NCBI GenBank assembly: GCA_035556075.1
Contig: DATMFQ010000030.1
Location: forward strand, 1 to 64,000
Source of the DNA: 73-13 sp035556075
Lineage (GTDB): Bacteria; Actinomycetota; Actinomycetes; Actinomycetales; Microbacteriaceae
Direction of reading: 5' to 3'
Length of the DNA: 64,000 nucleotides
Shown: in pieces, positions 55,143 to 62,831 of the stretch
Layout: the number at the start of each line of letters is the position of its first letter
Position numbering within the stretch: the first letter of the stretch is position 1
Position numbers and translations under genes: made by a program
Notes under the pieces: model-generated
The model's input: the letters and a program-made list of their open reading frames with translations, nothing else
The model's database searches: none
Told to the model about the DNA's origin: nothing

Positions 55143-56344
55143 GGTGTGCCGGTCCCGGTCTCCGCGCGATAGCGCGCGAGGTTCTCCGCCGACGGCGGGA
55201 ACAGCCCGTCGACCGGCTCGCCGGCCGCGATGCGGTCGAAGACCCAGGAGTCCTGCGCCTCCTGCTCCGCCGCCTCCGCGACGACTTCCGCGACGAGCGC
55301 GGGCGGGATGACGATGACGCCGTCGTCGTCACCGACGATGACGTCGCCGGGCTGGACGGCCGCACCGCCGCAGGCGATCGTGACGTCGACCTCCCACGGC
55401 ACGTGCCGGCGGCCGAGGACCGAGGGGTGCGCACCCTGGCTGAAGACCGGAATGCCGATCTCCTGGACCGCCGTCCAGTCACGGACGCCACCGTCGGTGA
55501 CGATGCCCGCCGCGCCGCGGACCTTCGCGCGCATGGCGAGGATGTCGCCGACGGTGCCGGTCTCCGGGATGCCACGCGCCTCGACGACGAGCACCTCGCC
55601 CGCCTCGACGCCGTCGAAGGCGCGCTTCTGCGCGTTGAAGCCCGGGGCGTGCGCCTTGAACAGGTCAGGGCGGAACGGGATGAGCCTGAGGGTCCGCGCC
55701 TGGCCGACGATCCGCTGACCCGGCTGATTCGTCATGGCACCGTCGATGAAGGTCTCGATGTAGCCGCGTTTGCGCAGCGACTGCGAGAGGGTCGCGACCG
55801 GCGTGGCCTCGAGGAGGGTACGGAGCTCGGGGGTGAGGACGAATGCCTCGGTCGACTGATCGGCGTCGCGCTCGCTCCGGGCACGGTCGCCCGCCGCGGC
55901 GGCCGGCTGGGCCGGGGCACGTTCCCCGGACGCACGCTCCGGCAGCACCGCGATGATGTCGGCCTGGATGAGGGCCCCCTCGTCGAGGTCGGCCTTGATG
56001 ATCTGCCGCGCGGGACGGGACTCGGCGTCGGGGAACATCGCCTCCCATTCGCGGTTGATCGCGTCACGGTCGCGGTAGCGCTCGACCCAGAGGTGCACCT
56101 TGAGGATGTCGGCGGGGGTGCCGCCGGCGCTCGCCATGAGCTCGGCGATGCGCTCGAAGACGATGCGGGCCTGCTCCTCGAGGCTGTCGGGGAAGGTCCG
56201 CGTGGTGAGGTCGCGCCCCGTGAGGACGCCCGAGTGCAGGTGCTGGCCGATGCGGCTCGCGACGGGGACCGGGTTGACGTGCGAGAAGCCCTCCGTGTTC
56301 ACCGAACGTCGCGTGTTCGGATCCTGGTGCTGCGTGCTCGACAT
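55139..56344 (-). CDS. RidA-RraA fusion protein
   Basis: A 401-residue fusion not usual for either family. Residues about 12-135 form a RidA (YjgF) domain ending PARQIIKADL...LIQADIIAVLP; Arg113 aligns with the substrate Arg105 of E. coli RidA, while the Glu120 position appears to be Gln127. An Ala/Arg linker (136-168) leads to an RraA/HMG-aldolase domain with GTVGDILAMR (263-272), IVTDGGVRDW (281-290, the active Arg-Asp) and GDDDGVIVIPP. RraA-type enzymes act as aldolases and decarboxylate oxaloacetate; RidA proteins hydrolyse enamines or imines. First gene of the gntR-hpaE-hpaD unit, so it may supply the missing isomerase/decarboxylase step; inferred only. Confidence 0.85.
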   Translation of the reverse strand: MSSTQHQDPNTRRSVNTEGFSHVNPVPVASRIGQHLHSGVLTGRDLTTRTFPDSLEEQARIVFERIAELMASAGGTPADILKVHLWVERYRDRDAINREWEAMFPDAESRPARQIIKADLDEGALIQADIIAVLPERASGERAPAQPAAAAGDRARSERDADQSTEAFVLTPELRTLLEATPVATLSQSLRKRGYIETFIDGAMTNQPGQRIVGQARTLRLIPFRPDLFKAHAPGFNAQKRAFDGVEAGEVLVVEARGIPETGTVGDILAMRAKVRGAAGIVTDGGVRDWTAVQEIGIPVFSQGAHPSVLGRRHVPWEVDVTIACGGAAVQPGDVIVGDDDGVIVIPPALVAEVVAEAAEQEAQDSWVFDRIAAGEPVDGLFPPSAENLARYRAETGTGTP

Positions 56345-56374
56345 CGTCGTTGACCTCCCAAAGAACGGATGTCT

Positions 56375-56392
56375 GAAATCATATATGATTTC
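56375..56392 (-). promoter_or_regulatory. 18-bp perfect palindrome, probable GntR operator
   Basis: GAAATCATATATGATTTC lies 30 bases upstream of the RidA-RraA start and contains a TATGAT that can serve as -10 element. Its core ATCATATATGAT matches the palindrome before hpaH at 10 of 12 positions. Confidence 0.75.
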
Positions 56393-56419
56393 TCGACCAT
56401 CCCATTCATCGGGAAAGCA

Positions 56420-57235
56420 CTAGTAGCTCGCGCGCGGCGAACCTCCCGCGGGGCGATCCCCGATGAACCGGTCGGCAAGCGCCTCCGACCCACGCGCCAG
56501 TAGCGCGACATCCGCGCCGACGAAGACGAGATCAGCACCGCCATCGAGGTACCGCTGGGCCGTCGCGGGCGCAAAGGCGTTGACCGCGACGGGCTTGCCG
56601 ACCGAGCGAGCCGCGGCGATCGCGAGCTCCACGGCGGCGACGACATCGGGGTGCTCCTGCTGGCCGAGCAGCCCCATCGAGGCCGCGAGGTCCGAGGGGC
56701 CGACAAAGATCGCGTCGACACCGTCGACGGCAAGGATCGCGTCGACATTCGAGACCGCGGCGGCCGTCTCGATCTGCACGACGAGCGAAATCGTCTCGGC
56801 GGCAAGATCGAGGTAGCCCTCGACTCGGTTCCACCGCGCGGCACGGGCCAGCGCGCTGCCGACGCCGCGGATCCCGCGCGGCGGGTAGTGCGCGGCCCGG
56901 ACGATCGTCTCTGCCTGCGCCGCGGTGTCGACCATCGGCACGAGCAGGTTCTGCACGCCGAGGTCGAGGTACTGCTTGATGAGCCAGGGCTCCCCGACCG
57001 GGACGCGCACGAGCGGGATCGCGGGGGTGCCGGCGATGACCTGGAGCTGCGTCTGAATGCTCGACAGCGAGTTCGCGGAGTGCTCCCCGTCGACGAGGAT
57101 GACGTCGAGCCCGCTCCCGGCCATGATCTCGGCCGCGACGGGCGACCCGGAGACGACCCAGCCGCCGATGAGCGGACGGGGCGAGGCCTCGACCCGGTCG
57201 ACGAGGGTCGGCGGCAGGCTCAGACGAATCGGCAC
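56420..57235 (-). CDS. hpaI: HpaI-type class II aldolase
   Basis: Splits 4-hydroxy-2-oxoheptanedioate (or an analogue) into pyruvate and a semialdehyde; metal-dependent. The 271-residue protein has IGGWVVSGSPVAAEIMAGSGLDVILVDGEHS, the VPMVDTAAQAE and RGIRGVGSALARA loops, metal Glu in VVQIETAAAVSN and IFVGPSDLAASMG. GTG 57235 overlaps the hpaH end by 16 bases. The C-terminus extends slightly beyond typical HpaI. Confidence 0.9.
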   Translation of the reverse strand: MPIRLSLPPTLVDRVEASPRPLIGGWVVSGSPVAAEIMAGSGLDVILVDGEHSANSLSSIQTQLQVIAGTPAIPLVRVPVGEPWLIKQYLDLGVQNLLVPMVDTAAQAETIVRAAHYPPRGIRGVGSALARAARWNRVEGYLDLAAETISLVVQIETAAAVSNVDAILAVDGVDAIFVGPSDLAASMGLLGQQEHPDVVAAVELAIAAARSVGKPVAVNAFAPATAQRYLDGGADLVFVGADVALLARGSEALADRFIGDRPAGGSPRASY

Positions 57236-58002
57236 GTCACCGCTCCGAGCGGGCCGTAGTCCGCGTGGACGACGTCGCCGCGCTCCACCCACATCGGCCG
57301 GGTGAAGGAGCCCGCGAGGATGAGCTCATCGGCCTCGAGCGTCGTCCCATGCTGGCCGAGCTTGTCGGCGAGCCACGCGACCCCCATCGCGGGGTGACCG
57401 AGCACGGCGGCGGCCACCCCGGATTCCTCGATCGTCTCATTGCGGTACAGCACGGCGCTCACCCAGCGCAGGTCCACCTCGTCGACCTTGACCGGGCGGC
57501 CCCCCGTGACGACCGCGCCGAGCGCCGCATTGTCGGAGATGGTGTCGACGATCGTGCGGCCCTGCATCTCGATGTGCGAGTTGAGGACCTCGAGCGCGGG
57601 GACGACGTAGCGGGTCGCGTCGAGCACGTCGTAGAGCGTCGCGGTCGGCTCGAGTCGCTTGCCGAGGATGAAGGCGAGCTCGACCTCGATCCGCACGTTG
57701 GAGAAGGCCGCGTGCTCGAGGACGACGCCGGTGTCGAAGAGCTGGTCGTCGAAGATGACGCCGTAGTCGGGCTCGCTGATCCCGGTCGCGGCCTGCATGA
57801 CCTTGCTCGTCAGTCCGATCTTGTGCCCGACGACCCGGCGCCCCGACTCGACGCGGCGGCGCGCCCACTCCGCCTGCACCGCGTAGGAGTCCTCGACGAC
57901 CATGTGCGGGTAGCGCGCGGTCAGCAGCGGGATGAGCTCACGCGAGGAATGCGCGGCAAAGAGCTCGTCGGCGATCGCGGCGATCTGATCCTGAGAGAGC
58001 AT
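57220..58002 (-). CDS. hpaH: 2-oxo-hept-4-ene-1,7-dioate hydratase family (HpaH/MhpD)
   Basis: Adds water to the 2-oxo-enoate before aldol cleavage by HpaI. The 260-residue protein has VVGHKIGLTSKVMQAATGISEPDYGVIFDDQ, the metal acid cluster VRIEVELAFILGK and PALEVLNSHIEMQGRTIVDTISDNA. ATG 58002 is preceded not by a ribosome site but, 6 bases away, by a -10 box, suggesting a leaderless message. Overlaps hpaI. Confidence 0.9.
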   Translation of the reverse strand: MLSQDQIAAIADELFAAHSSRELIPLLTARYPHMVVEDSYAVQAEWARRRVESGRRVVGHKIGLTSKVMQAATGISEPDYGVIFDDQLFDTGVVLEHAAFSNVRIEVELAFILGKRLEPTATLYDVLDATRYVVPALEVLNSHIEMQGRTIVDTISDNAALGAVVTGGRPVKVDEVDLRWVSAVLYRNETIEESGVAAAVLGHPAMGVAWLADKLGQHGTTLEADELILAGSFTRPMWVERGDVVHADYGPLGAVTCRFV

Positions 58003-58007
58003 GCGCC

Positions 58008-58021
58008 GATCGTATACGATC
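58008..58021 (-). promoter_or_regulatory. Palindrome over the hpaH -10 box, probable GntR operator
   Basis: GATCGTATACGATC, a perfect 14-bp palindrome covering the -10 element. The core ATCGTATACGAT matches the palindrome upstream of the RidA-RraA gene at 10 of 12 positions, so one regulator probably blocks both promoters. Confidence 0.72.
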
Positions 58022-58037
58022 CGCCGGACCGCGTCAG
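58009..58037 (-). promoter_or_regulatory. Leaderless hpaH promoter
   Basis: On the minus strand: CTGACG (-35, 58032-58037), a 17-base spacer, TACGAT (-10, 58009-58014), then six bases to ATG 58002. The -35 overlaps the iclR stop codon. Spacing is ideal for transcription starting at the ATG. Confidence 0.6.
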
Positions 58038-58747
58038 GCGGGGGATTCGATGGCAGCACGAATGCGCTCAGCCGCGGTCGTCAAGCGCGCGGCGATCTCC
58101 GGGATGGTCAGCTCGGCGCTCACGTAGACCACCGCGACCGTCATGGGCGCGTGGCGGTGGACCGCCAGCGGCACCGCAACGGCGCGGAGCCCCGGATTCA
58201 CCTCGTCCCGGCTGCTCGCGAAGCCCTCCCGCAGCACGCCCGCCATGACCTCGACGTCGGTCGCGGCGGGCCACTCGGACTCCGGCAGCTGGGCAGCGAC
58301 GGCGCGACCAGGGCCGCCGATCCCGAGCGGGTGGCGGGTGCCGGGATGCTCGGCGACGGTCACGCGGGTGCGGCTCGGCTCGACACTGACGAGGGTGACG
58401 ACTTCGCCGCGGTCGAGGATGCCGATGAAGCAGGTCGCACCGAGGTCCTCCGCGGCGGCGCGCAGCTCGCCGAGCGCGGCCGACTGCACGTCGTGCTCGA
58501 CCCTCGAGGCGAGCGCGGCGAGGCGCAGCCCCAGTCGCACGCGGCCACCCTCGTCCCGCGTGACGAGACCGTGCTCTTCGAGCGTGCGCAGCAGCCGGTA
58601 CACGATCGAGCGGTGGAGGCCAAGAGCGCTCACGAGCTCCGGGATCGTCGCGCCGCCCCCGCGGTCGGCAAGGACCTCGAGCACCCGGATCCCGCGCGAC
58701 AGGGTCTGCGCGATGCCCTTGGCCGCCGCGCCCTCGTTACTTGTCAC
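58034..58747 (-). CDS. IclR-family transcriptional regulator
   Basis: A 237-residue regulator: winged helix with SRGIRVLEVLADRGGGATIPELVSALGLHRSIVYRLLRTLEEHGLV, then an effector domain containing TCFIGILDRGEVVTLVSV, HPLGIGGPGRAVAAQLP, and FASSRDEVNPGLRAVAVPL. IclR proteins often govern aromatic-acid hydroxylase genes encoded divergently, as here with the MobA-like gene. GTG 58747. Confidence 0.92.
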   Translation of the reverse strand: MTSNEGAAAKGIAQTLSRGIRVLEVLADRGGGATIPELVSALGLHRSIVYRLLRTLEEHGLVTRDEGGRVRLGLRLAALASRVEHDVQSAALGELRAAAEDLGATCFIGILDRGEVVTLVSVEPSRTRVTVAEHPGTRHPLGIGGPGRAVAAQLPESEWPAATDVEVMAGVLREGFASSRDEVNPGLRAVAVPLAVHRHAPMTVAVVYVSAELTIPEIAARLTTAAERIRAAIESPA

Positions 58748-58797
58748 CCTCGACTCCGCCCGCTAGAGTTCCATTAGTAGCACACTGTGTCCGATTA

Positions 58798-58813
58798 TCG
58801 CACAATCATGCGA
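58798..58813. promoter_or_regulatory. Inverted repeat in the iclR/mobA-like intergenic region
   Basis: TCGCA-CAATCA-TGCGA lies between the divergent iclR and hydroxylase genes, next to an ACACTGTGT palindrome at about 58782-58790. Either could be the IclR operator; the spacing fits control of both genes. Confidence 0.45.
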
Positions 58814-58858
58814 GACCAGTGCCGCACCCCGCGGGGCGCGATCGACGAGGAGAGCCCG

Positions 58859-60772
58859 ATGCAGTTCCACCACGACGGTTACCAGTCGACCGAGCCGCGC
58901 GTGCGCCCCGCCGAGGGGTACGGGATCGACCGCGCGAGCGAGCTCCCCGACGAGATGGACCTCCTCATCGTCGGCACCGGCCCGGCGGGCATGCTGCTCG
59001 CCGCGCAGATGTCGAGGTTCCCGACCGTGCACACGCGCATCATCGAGCAGCGCGGCGGCCGGCTCGAGGTCGGGCAGGCCGACGGTGTCCAGGCCCGCAC
59101 GGTCGAGACCTTCCAGGCCTTCGGCTTCCGCGAGCGCATCCAGGCCGAGGCCTACCGGATCACCGAGACGGCCTTCTGGAAACCGGACCCGGCGGACCCC
59201 AGCCGAATCGTCCGGGTCGCGCGGACACCGGACGACCCAGCCGAGATCAGCGAATTCTGGCACCTCGTCGTCAATCAGGCCCGCGTCCTCGACTACTTCG
59301 CCGATGCCGCGCTCGAGGCGCCCGGGCGCATCGTCCCCGACTACGGGATCGAGTACCTCGGCTGCGAGATCGACCGCGGCGCCGAGTACCCGGTCCGCGC
59401 GCGACTGCGCGCCACGACCGGACCGCGGGCGGGTCAGGAGCGCGTCGTCCGCACGAAGTACCTCGTCGGGGCCGATGGCGCCCGCTCGAGCGTGCGGGCC
59501 TCGATCGGCCGCCGACTCGCCGGCGACACCCAGTACCACGCCTGGGGCGTCATGGACGTCGTGGCGAACACCGACTTCCCCGACATCCGCACAAAGACCT
59601 TCATCCAGGCCTCCGGCGGCGGCACGATCATCGTCATTCCCCGGGAGGGCCAGTTCCTCTTCCGGCTCTACGTCGACCTCGGCGCGGTGCCGGCCGACGA
59701 CGGCGGGGCGATCCGGGCGACCACCTTCGAGCAGGTCCTCACCCAGGCGAACCGCATCCTCCGCCCCTACACCCTTGACGTGCGCTCCGTCGCCTGGTTC
59801 AGCGTCTACGAGGTTGCCCACCGGCTCGCCGACGCCTTCGACGACGTCCCCGTCGAGCTCGCCGGGCAGCACACCCCACGCGCCTTCATCATGGGCGACG
59901 CCTGCCACACCCACTCGGCCAAAGCCGGTCAGGGCATGAATGTGTCGATGCAGGACGGCTACAACCTCGGTTGGAAACTCGGGCACGTCCTCAGCGGCAT
60001 CGCCCCCGAGTCGCTGCTGTCGACCTACTCGCTTGAGCGGCAGGTCACGGCGAAGGCGCTGATCGACTACGACCAGGAGTGGTCGGCGATGGCCGCGAAG
60101 CCGATCGAGGAGTACGAGAACCCGAACGAGCTCGAGCAGTACTACCGCCGCACCGCGGAGTTCACCGCCGGGTTCTCCACGCACTACGCGCCCTCGCTCG
60201 TCACGGCGGGCGGCGAGCACCAGGGACTCGCCACCGGCTTCCCCATCGGCCGGCGCTTCAAGTCCGCCGAGGTCGTGCGCCGCGCGGACGGGAATCCGCT
60301 CCACCTCGGCCACCTCCACGAGGCCGACGGCCGCTGGCGCGTCTACGTCTTCGCCGACCGCGCGGCACCGGCACGTGCGGGCACGCCGGTTGCCGCGCTG
60401 TCCGACTGGCTGCTGACCGACCCCGACTCTCCCGTGGTGCGCTCGCAGCGGCCCGGCGCTGACCTCGACGCAGTCATCGACGTCAAGGTGATCTATCAGC
60501 AGGACTCCCGCGAGGTCGAGGTGCTCGACGCCCCCGCCGTGTTCCTCCCCGAGCGCGGCCCGCACCGGCTGACGGACCTGCACAAGGTGTTCTGCGCGGC
60601 GCTCGGCACCGACAACGACGCCGAGGTGGGTGCCGACATCTTCGAGGTCCGCGGGATCAGCCGAGACGGGGCCATTGTCGTCGTCCGGCCCGACCAGTAC
60701 GTCGCGGCGGTCCTACCGCTGACCGCGACGGGGGAGCTCGCCGCATTCTTCCGCCCGCTCCTCATCGACTGA
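58859..60772 (+). CDS. FAD-dependent aromatic hydroxylase (MobA/phenol 2-monooxygenase type)
   Basis: NAD(P)H-dependent flavin monooxygenase, 637 residues, adding an ortho hydroxyl to a phenolic acid. The order of motifs matches Comamonas 3-hydroxybenzoate 4-hydroxylase MobA: FAD loop LLIVGTGPAGMLLAAQMSRFP, EVGQADGVQARTVETFQAFGF, YLVGADGARSSVR, FIMGDACHTHSAKAGQGMNVSMQDGYNLGWKLG, and a C-terminal thioredoxin-like domain ending IVVVRPDQYVAAVLPL. ATG 58859 (MQFHHDGY) has GAGGAG upstream and equals the MobA start. Substrate may be a hydroxybenzoate or hydroxyphenylacetate; its product would feed HpaD. Confidence 0.88.
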   Translation: MQFHHDGYQSTEPRVRPAEGYGIDRASELPDEMDLLIVGTGPAGMLLAAQMSRFPTVHTRIIEQRGGRLEVGQADGVQARTVETFQAFGFRERIQAEAYRITETAFWKPDPADPSRIVRVARTPDDPAEISEFWHLVVNQARVLDYFADAALEAPGRIVPDYGIEYLGCEIDRGAEYPVRARLRATTGPRAGQERVVRTKYLVGADGARSSVRASIGRRLAGDTQYHAWGVMDVVANTDFPDIRTKTFIQASGGGTIIVIPREGQFLFRLYVDLGAVPADDGGAIRATTFEQVLTQANRILRPYTLDVRSVAWFSVYEVAHRLADAFDDVPVELAGQHTPRAFIMGDACHTHSAKAGQGMNVSMQDGYNLGWKLGHVLSGIAPESLLSTYSLERQVTAKALIDYDQEWSAMAAKPIEEYENPNELEQYYRRTAEFTAGFSTHYAPSLVTAGGEHQGLATGFPIGRRFKSAEVVRRADGNPLHLGHLHEADGRWRVYVFADRAAPARAGTPVAALSDWLLTDPDSPVVRSQRPGADLDAVIDVKVIYQQDSREVEVLDAPAVFLPERGPHRLTDLHKVFCAALGTDNDAEVGADIFEVRGISRDGAIVVVRPDQYVAAVLPLTATGELAAFFRPLLID

Positions 60773-60810
60773 GCCCACGTCCAGGCCCACCGCCCGGTAT
60801 CGTCGTGTGA

Positions 60811-62778
60811 GTGAGTGAGTTCCCCGCGGCCCCGGTCCTCTACGAACTGCCGAAGGAGGTCCAGGACGCCACCGTCCTCCAGGAGTTCATCGACTGGGTC
60901 GAGGAGCACCGGGGGCTCAGGCTCAACGGCTACCAGGAGCTCTACGAGTGGTCGGTCACCGAGATCGAGGACTTCTGGGAGTCCGTCTGGCAGTTCTACG
61001 ACGTGCACTCGACCGAGCCGTACACGGCCGTGCTCGAGCGGGAGCAGATGCCGGGGGCCATCTGGTTCCCCGGTGCGCGCATCAACTACGCGGAGCACGT
61101 GCTGCGCGGCGATGGCGCTCGCAGCGCATTCGTCGCGTACTCGCAGACCCGCCCGAAGCAGGAGTGGTCGGTCGACGAGCTCCGCGCGGAGGTCGGGCGG
61201 CTGCGCACCGGGCTCATCGCGGCCGGGGTCGGCAAGGGCGACCGGGTCGCCGCCTACCTGCCGAACATCCCCGAGACGATTGCCGCCGAACTCGCCGTCG
61301 TCAGCCTCGGCGCCATCTGGGCGACCTGCGCGCCCGAGTTCGGCACCGCGAGCGCGATCGACCGACTCAGCATCATCGAGCCGAAAGTGCTCTTCGTCGT
61401 CGGCGGCTACCGCTACGGTCGCAAGGAGATCGACCGTCGCAGTGAGGTCGCGGACATCGCCGCGGCCATTCCGAGCCTGGAGCACCTCGTCGAGGTCGCC
61501 TACCCCGAGCACGTCATCGAGGGCGCGACGCGCTACGAGGACTTCGGTCGCGGCGGCGCTGGCGACCTCGCTTACGAGCACGTGCCCTTCGAGCACCCGC
61601 TCTTCGTCATCTTCACCTCCGGGACGACCGGCAAGCCGAAGGCGATCACCCACAGCCACGGCGGGATCCTGCTCGAGCACCTGAAGAACCATGGGCTGAG
61701 CTGGAGCCTGCGCGAGGGCGACCGGCTCATGTGGTACTCGACGACGGCCTGGATGGTGTGGAATACGCTGCCCTCGAACCTGCTTGTCGGCGCCTCCGTC
61801 GTCCTCTACGACGGTGACCCGACCTTCCCGGACACGCGCGAGCTGTGGCGCGTCGCCGAGGAGACGAATCCGGACGTGCTCGGCATGAGTCCCGCCTACA
61901 TCCGCGCGAGCCGCGCCGATGGGGTCGACCCGAAGACGGAGTTCACCTTCCCCCGCCTCAAGCAGATCTGCGCGGTCGGCAGCCCCATCCCCCAGGACGG
62001 CTACCGCTGGGTGTACGAGCAGTTCGGCGACCGCGTGCTGCTCAACGTCGGCTCCGGCGGCACGGACGTGTGCGGCGGCATCGTGCAGGGTGCGCCGCTG
62101 CTGCCCGTGTACGACGGCGAGATCTCCGGGTCAGCGCTCGGCGTCGACACGGCCGCGTTCGACGAGAACGGCCAACCCGTGCTCGACACACCGGGCGAGC
62201 TCGTCATCCGGCGCCCCATGCCCTCGATGCCGGTCGGCTTCTGGGGTGACGAGGACGGCTCGCGCCTCCACGAGGCGTATTTCGACACCTACCCGGGCAT
62301 CTGGCGGCACGGCGACTGGGCGGTCTTCCACGCCAACGGCGCCTGCCAGATCACCGGTCGCTCCGACGCGACCCTCAACCGCGGCGGCGTCCGGCTCGGC
62401 ACCGCCGAGTTCTACCAGGTGCTCGACGCGATGCCGCAGATCGTCGACTCGCTCGTCGTCTTCCTCGAGGGCAGCGGCGAGACGGCCGAAACTGGCGAGC
62501 TCTTCCTCTTCGTGCAGCTCGCCGACGGCGTCGAGGCCTCGGACGAGCTGAGCGCGATGATCGCGCGGACGCTGCGCACCGAGCTGTCGCCACGGCACGT
62601 CCCTGACGCGCTCCACGCCGTGCCGGTCATCCCGGTCAACCGCACCGGCAAGAAGCTCGAGGTCCCCGTCAAGCGTCTGCTGCAGGGCCGCGCCCTCGCC
62701 GAGGTGGCCCAGGCCGGCGCGCTCGCCGACCCGCACGCGCTCGACTGGTTCGCGGAGTTCGCCGCCTCCCGTGCCTGA
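60811..62778 (+). CDS. Acetoacetate-CoA ligase
   Basis: A 655-residue adenylate-forming enzyme of the acetoacetyl-CoA synthetase type: an N-terminal lead-in (YEWSVTEIEDFWESVWQFYDVH, PGAIWFPGARINYAEHVL), AMP-loop FVIFTSGTTGKPKAITHSHGG, GSGGTDVCGG, ITGRSDATLNRGGVRLG and the C-terminal catalytic Lys in NRTGKKLEVPVKRLL. It activates acetoacetate or a similar short oxo-acid. GTG 60811 lies 38 bases after the hydroxylase gene, so the two are co-transcribed; its link to ring cleavage is not obvious. Confidence 0.9.
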   Translation: MSEFPAAPVLYELPKEVQDATVLQEFIDWVEEHRGLRLNGYQELYEWSVTEIEDFWESVWQFYDVHSTEPYTAVLEREQMPGAIWFPGARINYAEHVLRGDGARSAFVAYSQTRPKQEWSVDELRAEVGRLRTGLIAAGVGKGDRVAAYLPNIPETIAAELAVVSLGAIWATCAPEFGTASAIDRLSIIEPKVLFVVGGYRYGRKEIDRRSEVADIAAAIPSLEHLVEVAYPEHVIEGATRYEDFGRGGAGDLAYEHVPFEHPLFVIFTSGTTGKPKAITHSHGGILLEHLKNHGLSWSLREGDRLMWYSTTAWMVWNTLPSNLLVGASVVLYDGDPTFPDTRELWRVAEETNPDVLGMSPAYIRASRADGVDPKTEFTFPRLKQICAVGSPIPQDGYRWVYEQFGDRVLLNVGSGGTDVCGGIVQGAPLLPVYDGEISGSALGVDTAAFDENGQPVLDTPGELVIRRPMPSMPVGFWGDEDGSRLHEAYFDTYPGIWRHGDWAVFHANGACQITGRSDATLNRGGVRLGTAEFYQVLDAMPQIVDSLVVFLEGSGETAETGELFLFVQLADGVEASDELSAMIARTLRTELSPRHVPDALHAVPVIPVNRTGKKLEVPVKRLLQGRALAEVAQAGALADPHALDWFAEFAASRA

Positions 62779-62784
62779 CATGCA

Positions 62785-62815
62785 GAAGGCCGGGACCCTT
62801 TCGGGCCCCGGCCTT
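62785..62815. terminator. Bidirectional terminator between converging units
   Basis: AAGGCCGGG.CCC, loop TTTC, GGG.CCCGGCCTT: a 12-bp stem with one mismatch, placed between the ends of the ligase gene and the convergent TRAP gene. A and T residues flank both sides, so it can work in both directions. Confidence 0.85.
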
Positions 62816-62831
62816 CCGGGTGAGCCTAGCT

